A DNA stretch of 64,000 nucleotides, from positions 1-64,000 of the forward strand of contig JAKFFI010000052.1 in the NCBI GenBank assembly GCA_036677085.1, in the 5' to 3' direction. Shown here one piece after another: positions 25,352-33,306 of the stretch (its first letter is position 1; every line of letters starts with the position of its first letter). The translations under genes and the position numbers were made by a program. The notes beneath the pieces are model-generated. The model had not been told where the DNA came from and ran no database searches. It saw nothing but the letters and a program-made list of their open reading frames with translations. Origin of the DNA: JAGPUQ01 sp036677085 (lineage in GTDB: Bacteria > Pseudomonadota > Gammaproteobacteria > Pseudomonadales > Porticoccaceae).

Positions 25352-26058
25352 TGAGCCTGAGCCTCGCTGCGCTGCCGCTGGCGGCCGGTGCCGGCGCGCT
25401 GGGCGTGCTGTCGCCCTGCGTGTGGCCGTTGGTGCCGGTGGTCATGTCCAGCGCCGCCAGCGGCGGGCGCAGCGGACCCTGGCTGCTGACCGCCGGCCTG
25501 AGCCTGTCGTTTGCGGTGGCCGGCACGTTGTTGTCGTTCATGCTGGTCAGCACCGGCCTCGATCCGGAGCTGTTCCGCTACCTGGCGAGCATCCTGTTGC
25601 TGCTGGTGGCGGCGGTGCTGCTGTTGCCGGCGCTCGGTGAGCGTGTCAGCCAGCAGCTGTCGGCACTGTCAGGACGCCTGAATGGCAGCTTCGGCGACAG
25701 TCAGGCGTTCGGCCAGTTCGGCGTCGGCGCCCTGCTCGGGCTGATCTGGCTGCCCTGCGTCGGCCCTACGCTGGGCGCCGCCATTGCGCTGGCATCGGTG
25801 GGGCAGCAGCTGAGCACGGCCTTTCTGATCATGCTGGCCTACGGCCTTGGCACCGGTGCGGTGCTGTTGACCGCCGGGCTGCTGTCGCAACGGGCACTGC
25901 AACGCTGGCGACCCCAGGTGATGGCCGGCGCCGGGCGTGGCAAGCAGGCGCTCGGCGGCCTGCTGGCGCTGCTCGGCGTGCTGGTACTGACTGGCCTCGA
26001 CAAGCGTCTGGAGGCGCTCGGCGTAGCCTGGATGCCACAGTGGATACTGACGCTGTGA
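25351..26058 (+). CDS. CcdA/DsbD-type transmembrane electron transporter
   Basis: A 235-residue membrane protein with six or more hydrophobic helices and the two functional cysteines in VLSPCVWPLVPVV and GLIWLPCVGPTLGAA. This is the CcdA/DsbD gamma-domain pattern that moves reducing equivalents from cytoplasmic thioredoxin to periplasmic partners. It is translationally coupled to the thioredoxin-like gene. A glycosyltransferase-tail fragment follows at once. Confidence 0.88.
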   Translation: MSLSLAALPLAAGAGALGVLSPCVWPLVPVVMSSAASGGRSGPWLLTAGLSLSFAVAGTLLSFMLVSTGLDPELFRYLASILLLLVAAVLLLPALGERVSQQLSALSGRLNGSFGDSQAFGQFGVGALLGLIWLPCVGPTLGAAIALASVGQQLSTAFLIMLAYGLGTGAVLLTAGLLSQRALQRWRPQVMAGAGRGKQALGGLLALLGVLVLTGLDKRLEALGVAWMPQWILTL

Positions 26059-26066
26059 GCGGCGGC

Positions 26067-26198
26067 GGGCTGTGGTGGAGCATATTTCTGATGTGGCGTT
26101 TGCGCTGGGATCCCTGGCGCGATGTATCGGCGGCCAAACTGGCTGCGCTATCGGTAACAGCCGGCGGCTCCAGTGTGTCATGGTCGCCGCTGATCTGA
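26067..26198 (+). pseudogene. C-terminal fragment of a TIGR04283-type glycosyltransferase
   Basis: The frame reads GLWWSIFLMWRLRWDPWRDV, then SAAKLAALSVT. The intact glycosyltransferase at 15152-15835 ends GLWRTVVLMWRLRWAYWRGV, then PAAELAARYQ. The match is clear but diverged, and nothing upstream in this frame belongs to the enzyme. It is a relic of a second copy and marks the right side of a ~10-kb segment whose left side abuts the intact gene. Confidence 0.75.
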
Positions 26199-26226
26199 TC
26201 GGGAAACAATAAGAGAGGAGAGATAA

Positions 26227-26922
26227 ATGAGACTACTGCTACTGACAATGGTGCTTCTGACAGCGACAGGTAATGCGCTGGCGACCTGTCCGGGTTCGGA
26301 CACTGATCCCGTGGCGGCGTTTGCCGCGTGCCGGCTGATCGCGGACACCGGCGATGCCGATGCCCAGCGGATGCTCGGTAATTTCTATCAGGCGGGTACC
26401 GGGGTGGCCCAGTCCGACGCCGACGCGCTGCTCTGGTATCGCAAGGCGGCGGACCAGGGCAATGCAGCGGCGATATACAACATCGGGGTGATGTACGACA
26501 GCGGCAATGGCGTCCCTCGTAACCCCGCTGTGGCCGCAGAGTGGTACCGCCAGGCGATTGACAAGAATTTTGCGCCCGCCATGTACAACCTGGGTCTGTT
26601 GTACGAATACGGCTCCCTGAAACAGGATTATGCTATGGCGATGCAGCTATACCGCCGGGCTGCTGAGCTGGGCGATCCCCTGGCCCAGTTCGCTATCGCA
26701 CTGCTCTATGACAAGGGGCTGGGTGTGGAGGTAGATCTGGTCCAGGCCTACATGTGGTTTGACATTACCGGTGCCGGGCACGAGAACGCTATCTTCAACC
26801 GCGATTCCGTGGCCACGGACATGGAACCCGAACAGATAGCGCGCGCGCGACAACTGGCGGCGGAGTGGCGGGCGGCCCGACCGCAATTGTTCCCGCCGAC
26901 CGGTGATTCGCCACCGCCGTGA
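26227..26922 (+). CDS. Sel1-like/TPR repeat exported protein
   Basis: A 231-residue protein with a signal peptide (MRLLLLTMVLLTATGNALA) and at least four Sel1-type repeats: DADAQRMLGNFYQAGTGVAQ, GNAAAIYNIGVMYDSGNGVP, NFAPAMYNLGLLYEYGSL, DPLAQFAIALLYDKGLGV. Such solenoids mediate protein contacts in the periplasm or envelope. AGGAG lies 6 bases before the ATG. Its partner is unknown. Confidence 0.87.
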   Translation: MRLLLLTMVLLTATGNALATCPGSDTDPVAAFAACRLIADTGDADAQRMLGNFYQAGTGVAQSDADALLWYRKAADQGNAAAIYNIGVMYDSGNGVPRNPAVAAEWYRQAIDKNFAPAMYNLGLLYEYGSLKQDYAMAMQLYRRAAELGDPLAQFAIALLYDKGLGVEVDLVQAYMWFDITGAGHENAIFNRDSVATDMEPEQIARARQLAAEWRAARPQLFPPTGDSPPP

Positions 26923-27000
26923 CCGGCTGTGATAGGGTGGATCGCCGAGTTCCGGTGATCCCGGCGCCAGGCTTGGATAGCCGTCGTGTGGAGGACCGTC

Positions 27001-27861
27001 ATGCGTAATTGTTCCAGTGGACAACCGATCTGCGTCAGGGCGTACTCCGTTCTGCTCGTCCTGGCCGTGAGTCTGTATGGCCTGTCCGTGGCTGCTGCGG
27101 AGGCCGACGACGCCTTGCGCGCGGCCATCGCGGGCTCGCATCGCACCCCGGATTTTGTGGCCCGCGACGGTGCCCGCCATCCCTACGAAACCCTGAGCTT
27201 TTTCGGTATCCGACCGGATATGACGGTGATCGAAATCTGGCCGGGCGGCGGCTGGTATACCGAGATTCTCGCGCCTTACCTGCGCGACCGGGGCAAGCTG
27301 TACGCGGCCCATTTCAGCGCCGATGCGGAACTCAAATACTTCCGCGAACTGCGCGGGACTTTTCTGCACAAGATCGCGGCGGCCCCGGCGCTTTACGACA
27401 AGGTCGAGGTGACCGAATTCGATCCGCCGCGCGCGGTTGCGATCGCGCCACCCGGCAGTGCCGATCTGGTGCTCACCTTTCGCAATGTCCACAACTGGAC
27501 CATGCGCGGCGGCGGCGAGGAGCGCACGCTGGCAGCGTTCAAGGCGCTGTACGCGGCACTCAGGCCGGGCGGCATTCTGGGCGTGGTCGATCATCGTCTG
27601 CCCGCGAACCGGCCGCTCAGCGATCAGGAGGAGAGCGGTTATCTGCTCGAGGATTTCGTGATCGACATGGCCGAGCGCGCGGGTTTCCAGCTTGTCGCCA
27701 AAAGCGAGATCAATGCCAATCCCAAGGATCATGCCGATCATCCCGAGGGAGTCTGGAGTCTGCCGCCCTCGCTGCGCGGCGATGCGGCCAGACGCGATCA
27801 CTACCTCGCCATCGGCGAGAGTGATCGCATGACACTGAAATTCATCAAACCCACGCGCTGA
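27001..27861 (+). CDS. Exported class I SAM-dependent methyltransferase-like protein
   Basis: A 286-residue methyltransferase-fold protein preceded by a signal-like segment (YSVLLVLAVSLYGLSVAAA). Core blocks are ETLSFFGIRPDMTVIEIWPG, GGWYTEILAPYLRD, LVLTFRNVHNW and GGILGVVDHR. The SAM loop is EIWPGGGW rather than D-x-G-x-G, characteristic of this predicted periplasmic family; whether it binds SAM outside the cytoplasm is unresolved. ATG 27001 is chosen over an upstream GTG. It lies 10 bases before arsM, hinting at a shared operon. Confidence 0.82.
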   Translation: MRNCSSGQPICVRAYSVLLVLAVSLYGLSVAAAEADDALRAAIAGSHRTPDFVARDGARHPYETLSFFGIRPDMTVIEIWPGGGWYTEILAPYLRDRGKLYAAHFSADAELKYFRELRGTFLHKIAAAPALYDKVEVTEFDPPRAVAIAPPGSADLVLTFRNVHNWTMRGGGEERTLAAFKALYAALRPGGILGVVDHRLPANRPLSDQEESGYLLEDFVIDMAERAGFQLVAKSEINANPKDHADHPEGVWSLPPSLRGDAARRDHYLAIGESDRMTLKFIKPTR

Positions 27862-27871
27862 CGGTACTTTC

Positions 27872-28915
27872 ATGCACGAACTCGTCAAGGACTATTACGG
27901 CCGCCAGTTGCAATCCTCGGCGGATCTCAAGACTTCCGCCTGCTGCGACCTGTCGCTGGTGCCCGGCTGGCTGCGACCCCTGCTGGCGCGCATCCATCCC
28001 GAGGTGCTCGCGCGCTATTACGGCTGCGGTCTGGTGTGTCCGCCGCAGCTCGAGGGTTGCCGGGTGCTCGATCTCGGTTGCGGCTCCGGGCGCGATGTCT
28101 ATGCGCTGGCGCAACTGGTGGGTGCGCGCGGGGAAGTGGTGGGGGTCGACATGACCGAGGCGCAGCTGGCGGTGGCGGAAGGCCATCGCGCCTTTCACGC
28201 CGAAGCCTTCGGTTTCGACAACGTGCGGTTTCTGCAGGGTTACATCGAAAGCCTTGAACAGCTTGCTCTGGAGCCGGGCAGCTTCGATGTCATCGTCTCC
28301 AACTGCGTGGTCAATCTGTCGCCGGACAAGGACGCGGTGCTGGCCGGCGTGCAGCGACTGCTCAAACCCGGCGGCGAGTTTTATTTTTCGGATGTCTACG
28401 CCGACCGTCGGATGCCGGATGCGCTGCGCAACGATCCCGAGCTGTATGGCGAATGTCTGGGCGGCGCGCTCTACTGGAATGACTTTTTGCATCTTGCCCG
28501 GCGGCAGGGGTTCGCCGACCCGCGTCTGGTCGAGGATCGTCCGCTGGCCGTTACCGACCCGGCGCTCGCCGCGCGGGTGGGCAATGTGGAGTTCTATTCG
28601 GCCACCTACCGCCTGTTCAAACTCGATGCTCTGGAAAGCGCCTGCGAGGATTACGGCCAGGCGGTGATCTATCGCGGCACCGTCCCCGACCACCCCGACC
28701 GGTTTGTGCTCGACAAACATCACGACATCGAGACGGGCCGGGTGTTTCCGGTGTGCGGCAACACCTGGCGCATGCTGGCGGATACCCGCTTTGCGCCCCA
28801 CTTCGAATTCCACGGTGATTTCAGCCGTCACTTCGGCCTGTTCGAAGGCTGTGGCGGCGGTCTGCCGTTCGAGCGTGGCGGCGGGGTGGGGGAGGCCGCG
28901 GCAGCCTGCTGCTGA
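27872..28915 (+). CDS. arsM: Arsenite S-adenosylmethyltransferase ArsM
   Basis: A 347-residue enzyme of the long ArsM form. SAM motif I is LDLGCGSGRDVYALAQLVG, then GVDMTEAQL. The catalytic cysteines are visible in SACCDLS, IVSNCVVNLSPDK and ELYGECLGGALYW. The C-terminal domain ends AAAACC, and such Cys-pair tails bind As(III). It methylates arsenite using SAM and thiols and supplies dimethylated arsenic to ArsS (13220). The start MHELVKDYYG is typical of ArsM. Confidence 0.92.
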   Translation: MHELVKDYYGRQLQSSADLKTSACCDLSLVPGWLRPLLARIHPEVLARYYGCGLVCPPQLEGCRVLDLGCGSGRDVYALAQLVGARGEVVGVDMTEAQLAVAEGHRAFHAEAFGFDNVRFLQGYIESLEQLALEPGSFDVIVSNCVVNLSPDKDAVLAGVQRLLKPGGEFYFSDVYADRRMPDALRNDPELYGECLGGALYWNDFLHLARRQGFADPRLVEDRPLAVTDPALAARVGNVEFYSATYRLFKLDALESACEDYGQAVIYRGTVPDHPDRFVLDKHHDIETGRVFPVCGNTWRMLADTRFAPHFEFHGDFSRHFGLFEGCGGGLPFERGGGVGEAAAACC

Positions 28916-28983
28916 AGCCAGCCAGTCCTGCTCCCGGGTGGGCACGTCACCGGCGGCCAGCCCGGGCGTTTGCCGTACTGTCG

Positions 28984-30960
28984 GTGGCGCTCGCGGTCGC
29001 GCTGTCGGCGGCCATCGCGGCGGGTGATTCCTCGCCACGGCCCTGGTCGGTGCTGCTGGGAATCGGGCGGATTCAGTATCCGGGGCTGGTGCTCGATGAC
29101 CTTCAGATTCGCCTGCGCGATGGCGGCGCTGCGGTCGATATCGGAGCCTTGACGCTGGGCGATGTGTCCGTGCGTGGGCTGGAACTACGCTGTGCCGTCT
29201 TCGAGTGGCACGCGGAACTGATCCGCTGCCAGCAGGGATCGTTGCGGGCGCCGGAACCGCTGAGCGATGCGCGGGCCGAGTTCGCCATCCGTCCGGATGG
29301 CAAAAGCGGGCAGTTGACGGTGGGTCTGGCGGGCGGTGGACGACTGGCGGCCGAACTGGCGTCGGACGGTGTGAAGGTCCGCATCGAGGGCTTCGATCTC
29401 AGGTTCCTCAAGCCCTGGCTGCCGGACCTTGCCGCCTGGAGCCCGAGCGGGACCGTCGACTGTACGCTGGCAGTGCCCGCAAACGCCCGGTCGGTACCCG
29501 TGGAGCTCGCCTGCACGTTGACCAACGGTGCGTTCTCCAGCAGCGACGGACAGCAGGCCGGCGCAGCGCTGGTGCTGGACCTGGTCGCGAGTGCGCGACC
29601 TGCCGCCCATGGCGGGAACTGGCAGGCGCAACTGGACTGGCGGGCGGGGGAGCTCTACGTTCACCCGATCTATGTCCCCGCCACGGCAAAGTTGTCGGCG
29701 CGCGGCGTGTTTGCGGCCGATCGGATCGGCATCGAACACATGGATATCGCCATGGCCGGAGTCGGCGCCCTGAGCGCCCGTGGCGATCTCAGGCGCGCGC
29801 CCTTCGCTATCGGGGATATGGAACTGGCGGTCGAAGCGGAGGATCTCGCGGTGTTCGGCCCGCGCTTTCTGGTGCCCCTGCTGGCGCCGGCTCTGGCCGA
29901 CAAGCTGACCTTCGAGGGTCGCGCGCACGCAACTGCGACGCTGGCGATGGGCCGGCCCACCGCACTGGCAGCCCGGCTCGCCGGCGTCAGCATTGGGCAT
30001 TCGGGATTCGATTTCGCGCTGGGGCCCGCGAGCGGAGAGCTGTCCTGGCGCGACGACGGCGCCGGATCGGTACGGCTCGACATCGCCGGTGGGCACTGGC
30101 AGGCGCTCGACCTGGGTGCGTTCGGCATCGCCGCACGGGCCGACGCGGAATCCGTCAGCGTCGCACCGGTCGCCATCCCGGTGCTCGACGGCAGGCTGCG
30201 CCTGGAGGACCTCGCATGGCGCCGTGACGCCGGCGGCTGGTACGGCGAGGGGCGCGCGGCGATCGACCCCATCGCCATGCCCCGGCTGTCGGCGGCCCTG
30301 GGGCTGCCGGTCATGGGCGGGGCGCTGTCGGCAGAATTGCCCCGGGTGCGGGTGCGACCGGGAGAGATCGTTGCCGAAGGTGAAATCGCCATTGCCCTGT
30401 TCGACGGCGCCATCGCCATCACGGGCCTGCGGTTGATCGAACCCTTTGGCGTCGGTGCCTACGTGCGTGCCGAAGCACAGGCGAAGAACATCGACCTCGG
30501 CATGCTCACGGACTCCTTCGACTTCGGCAGCATCGCGGGCCGTATCGACGCCCGGGTGCATCGCCTCGAACTCGCGAATTGGCGGCCGGTACGTTTCGAC
30601 GCGCGTGTCGAGAGCAGTCCCGGGCGCTACCGGCGCCGCATCAGCCAGCGGGCCCTGCAGAACATCGGCGCGTTCGGCGGCGCCGGCGTTGTCAACGCTA
30701 TTCAACGGAGCGCGTTGAAGTACTTCGACAGTTTCGGCTATCGGCGCATCGGACTGTCCTGTGTACTGGAAAACGGGGTATGCGTGATGGACGGCATCGA
30801 GCCCGGGCGCGCGCGGCCCGACGGCGGCTTCCTCATCATCCAGGGCGGCGGCGTCCCGGCCCTGGATGTAGTCGGCTACAATCGCCGCGTCGATTGGGAC
30901 GAGCTGATCACCCGCCTGGCGCGCGTGACCACGGTCGAGACCGCGCCGGTAGTGGAGTGA
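28984..30960 (+). CDS. YdbH family AsmA-like protein
   Basis: About 658 residues of repetitive beta-sheet sequence ending with YdbH-type blocks (RRRISQRALQNIGAFGGAGV, FFIIQGGG-like FLIIQGGGVPALDVVGYNR). YdbH-like proteins bridge the inner and outer membranes and help move phospholipids; YnbE and YdbL genes follow immediately, as in the known YdbH-YnbE-YdbL set. The start is uncertain: GTG 28984 gives a truncated hydrophobic N-terminus, while the frame is open back to arsM, so a non-standard start near 28912 or a sequencing error is possible. Confidence 0.82.
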   Translation: MALAVALSAAIAAGDSSPRPWSVLLGIGRIQYPGLVLDDLQIRLRDGGAAVDIGALTLGDVSVRGLELRCAVFEWHAELIRCQQGSLRAPEPLSDARAEFAIRPDGKSGQLTVGLAGGGRLAAELASDGVKVRIEGFDLRFLKPWLPDLAAWSPSGTVDCTLAVPANARSVPVELACTLTNGAFSSSDGQQAGAALVLDLVASARPAAHGGNWQAQLDWRAGELYVHPIYVPATAKLSARGVFAADRIGIEHMDIAMAGVGALSARGDLRRAPFAIGDMELAVEAEDLAVFGPRFLVPLLAPALADKLTFEGRAHATATLAMGRPTALAARLAGVSIGHSGFDFALGPASGELSWRDDGAGSVRLDIAGGHWQALDLGAFGIAARADAESVSVAPVAIPVLDGRLRLEDLAWRRDAGGWYGEGRAAIDPIAMPRLSAALGLPVMGGALSAELPRVRVRPGEIVAEGEIAIALFDGAIAITGLRLIEPFGVGAYVRAEAQAKNIDLGMLTDSFDFGSIAGRIDARVHRLELANWRPVRFDARVESSPGRYRRRISQRALQNIGAFGGAGVVNAIQRSALKYFDSFGYRRIGLSCVLENGVCVMDGIEPGRARPDGGFLIIQGGGVPALDVVGYNRRVDWDELITRLARVTTVETAPVVE

Positions 30961-31001
30961 ACGGGACGATGGCACCGAATCGCAGAGGCAGAGAAGGCCG
31001 A

Positions 31002-31211
31002 ATGAAAGCTGTCAGCAAGAAAGTTGCCTGGGCGACGGGTATGGCTGGGGCCCTCGCGGCCTGCGTAACCATCAATATCTATTTTCCGGCCGCCGCGGCC
31101 GAGCGGGCGGCCGATCGGGTGATCGACGAGGTCTGGCGGCTTCAGAACGACGCTGTCCCACCCGCAGCCGCGCCCGGCGAGAGTCACACCGGCAAAGGAG
31201 AGACACAGTGA
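31002..31211 (+). CDS. YnbE family lipoprotein
   Basis: A 69-residue protein with a signal peptide and lipobox LAAC, followed at once by the diagnostic VTINIYFPAAAAERAADRVI and DEVW. YnbE is an outer-membrane lipoprotein that pairs with YdbH to complete the intermembrane bridge. It overlaps ydbL through a GTGA junction. Length and motif match the family. Confidence 0.9.
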   Translation: MKAVSKKVAWATGMAGALAACVTINIYFPAAAAERAADRVIDEVWRLQNDAVPPAAAPGESHTGKGETQ

Positions 31212-31630
31212 AACCGATGCAATTGCCGCGGCTAGTGGTCGCATGGTTGCTGACCCTGGCGACGGGGCTGGTGTTCGCGCAGGCCAACCTGGATATCGAT
31301 ACTCCCGCCATCCGCGCGCTGACGGATGCCATGAAGGCGCGCCACACCGAATTGCTGCCGTTTTACGAGTCCGGCGCGGTGGGTCAGGCGGCCAACGGTA
31401 ATCTGGCGTTGCGCGATGCCGCGCAAGTGGCGCTGCCCCAGCGCGGCCGGGTCAATGGACTGGTCGCGGCGGAGAATGCCGACCGCGCCGCGCTCTACCG
31501 AGAAATTGCCCGTGCCAACGACCACCCCGAGTGGGAAGCGGATGTCCGCGCCACCTTCGCTAAACGCTTCCTCGAGCGTGCGCCGAAAGGCTGGTGGGTC
31601 GAAAGCGCAAGTGGTTGGGTCCGCAAATAG
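31208..31630 (+). CDS. YdbL family (DUF1318) periplasmic protein
   Basis: A 140-residue exported protein with signal sequence ending near TGLVFAQ. The DUF1318 region carries IRALTDAMKARHTELLPFYE, GAVGQAANGNLALRDA, GLVAAENADRAALYREIA and the C-terminus KGWWVESASGWVRK. YdbL regulates YdbH-YnbE bridging in enterobacteria. It starts with GTG inside the ynbE stop. The gene order ydbH-ynbE-ydbL is complete. Confidence 0.9.
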   Translation: MKPMQLPRLVVAWLLTLATGLVFAQANLDIDTPAIRALTDAMKARHTELLPFYESGAVGQAANGNLALRDAAQVALPQRGRVNGLVAAENADRAALYREIARANDHPEWEADVRATFAKRFLERAPKGWWVESASGWVRK

Positions 31631-31743
31631 ATGCCCGAGGTTGTGAAGCAACCCTCACCCCGCCGCGGCCCGGATTGGGTAGCGAGCGGATTTCGATCAA
31701 AATTGAAAGCGCGCCAACCCGGTTTGGCGACAGGAGCGAAAAC

Positions 31744-32073
31744 ATGAAGAAGATGAGTCGAAATCTTGCGATTCTCGCGCTGGCCCTGGCGCCCGGCCTT
31801 GCCCTCGCCAGCGACCAGACCCTGGATGCCGCCATCGGCGGTGCCGTGGGCGGTGCGATCGGTGGTGCGGTGGGGCAAGAGGTTGGCGGCCGAGACGGCG
31901 CCATCATCGGCGCTGGTGTGGGCGCAGCGGCGGGTGCTGCCGTCAACACCGATGATCACGGGGACCGTCATGATCGTGACCGACGCTACGATGATGAGCA
32001 CTACCATTACCATGGCGATCACCATGGCAGCCGCTTCTGCCCGCCCGGACAGGCCAAGAAAGGCAATTGTTGA
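31744..32073 (+). CDS. Glycine-zipper exported protein
   Basis: A 109-residue protein with a signal peptide (LAILALALAPGLALA), then a glycine-zipper run (AAIGGAVGGAIGGAVGQEVG and GAIIGAGVGAAAGAAV), and a His/Asp-rich tail (DDHGDRHDRDRRYDDEHYHY) ending CPPGQAKKGNC. The zipper suggests membrane association and the tail metal binding. Function is unknown. ATG 31744 is preferred to an upstream in-frame start because it gives the signal peptide. Confidence 0.8.
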   Translation: MKKMSRNLAILALALAPGLALASDQTLDAAIGGAVGGAIGGAVGQEVGGRDGAIIGAGVGAAAGAAVNTDDHGDRHDRDRRYDDEHYHYHGDHHGSRFCPPGQAKKGNC

Positions 32074-32123
32074 CCGGTCGAGAAAACCGCCGCGGGTGAT
32101 CCGCCGGCGCATGGCCGGCTCGC

Positions 32124-33305
32124 TCAGCAAGCGGGTTCGCGCGCGCCGCCATCGGCGAGCCACAGCAATTCCCGGGTCGCCTGCCAGAGTCGAAAGGTGT
32201 CGCGGAGCCTGGGTGCCACATCGACGTGATCCAGCCCGCCGGCTTCGAACAGGCTCGCCCGGGCCTTTCCAAGTCTGGCCAGCAAGGCCCGGCTGTGCCC
32301 GACCGGAATGACGTTGTCATCGGTGCCATGGATCAGCAGCAGATGCGCGCGCAGTGTTTCCAGCTTCCGTTGCGCCAGGTCCAGCGCTTGCAGTTGGGTG
32401 CGGATTTCCGCCGGCAGTTGGCGGATCAGTTCCCTGACACGCTCCGGATCGGAGTTGGCGGCCAGCGCATAAACCGCGCGCCCGTCCCGACTCAGCGGCG
32501 ACAGTAGATCGTCCACCGTCGCGGTCGGATCGCGCGTCCGCCGCTGCGCCAGTTCATTGAGCAGCGTGCGATCCTCCGCCCGTGTCAGCCTTTGGCTTTC
32601 GCTCCGGAGCAGCCACCATTTCCCTTCCGGCGCCGGGGGCGTACCGCGCCGTCCCGACATGGGATCGTAGCCGGTGGTGGCGTAGGTGATGGCGCCTGCC
32701 AGGTCGTAGTAGCCTCCCACCGCGACCACGAAACTCAGGCGCTCGCCCACGTCCGGTGTCAGGGCCGCGATCAGCGCGGGGCCGACCGCGAAGCTGAAGC
32801 CCATCAATCCCACGGTGTTGCAGTCGAGATCCGTTTCCGGACCCAGTACCTGGCGCAGGGTGTCGGTGACATCGCGAATGTCCTCCGTGCCGACGTCGAG
32901 TGAACGCAGGCCCGGCAGGTCCGGCACCACGACGCGGAACCCGGCGCGGGCCAGGGTGGTGGCAAACCGCTCCAGCCGGGGTTCGCGCCGTCCCGCGGGC
33001 GTCAGTCCGTGGAGCAGCACCAGGGTGGCGCGCGGCGCGCGGTCCGCGGGTTGGTAACGATCGGCCTGATGGTCGCGCCCGAGGATGCGGAAATCGGCCG
33101 CGGTGCGCAGCGGATCCCGGGTGTGGTCTTTCAGGCGACTCGGGCCGGCACCGGCCTGGATATCGAGCAGGATCAGCAGGGCCTCATGGCCGCGGTGAAC
33201 CGCCGGCGTACCGGCCAGTGCGGCCAATGCGAGGGCGCCCAGAAGGGCGGCGGCGATGGTGCGCCAGCGGCGCCGGCGCGCCTTGGGCCAGGGCGTCGGC
33301 GTCAT
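32124..33305 (-). CDS. Alpha/beta hydrolase with N-terminal membrane anchor
   Basis: A 393-residue hydrolase. A hydrophobic anchor at about residues 14-33 precedes the fold: TLVLLHGLTPAGRREPRLER, VVVPDLPGLRSLD, the nucleophile-elbow region VGLMGFSFAVGPALIA (G-x-S-x-A/G form) and a late IHGTDDNVIPVGHSR carrying the acid and a following His (GGLDHVDV). Substrate unknown. It is 1 base downstream of the SulP gene on the same strand, so it is probably co-transcribed. Confidence 0.85.
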   Translation of the reverse strand: MTPTPWPKARRRRWRTIAAALLGALALAALAGTPAVHRGHEALLILLDIQAGAGPSRLKDHTRDPLRTAADFRILGRDHQADRYQPADRAPRATLVLLHGLTPAGRREPRLERFATTLARAGFRVVVPDLPGLRSLDVGTEDIRDVTDTLRQVLGPETDLDCNTVGLMGFSFAVGPALIAALTPDVGERLSFVVAVGGYYDLAGAITYATTGYDPMSGRRGTPPAPEGKWWLLRSESQRLTRAEDRTLLNELAQRRTRDPTATVDDLLSPLSRDGRAVYALAANSDPERVRELIRQLPAEIRTQLQALDLAQRKLETLRAHLLLIHGTDDNVIPVGHSRALLARLGKARASLFEAGGLDHVDVAPRLRDTFRLWQATRELLWLADGGAREPAC

Positions 33306-33306
33306 A

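Noticed and set aside
29185..30975. A 596-codon minus-strand open frame
   Set aside because: It is antisense to the YdbH-like gene, low complexity, and has no domain.
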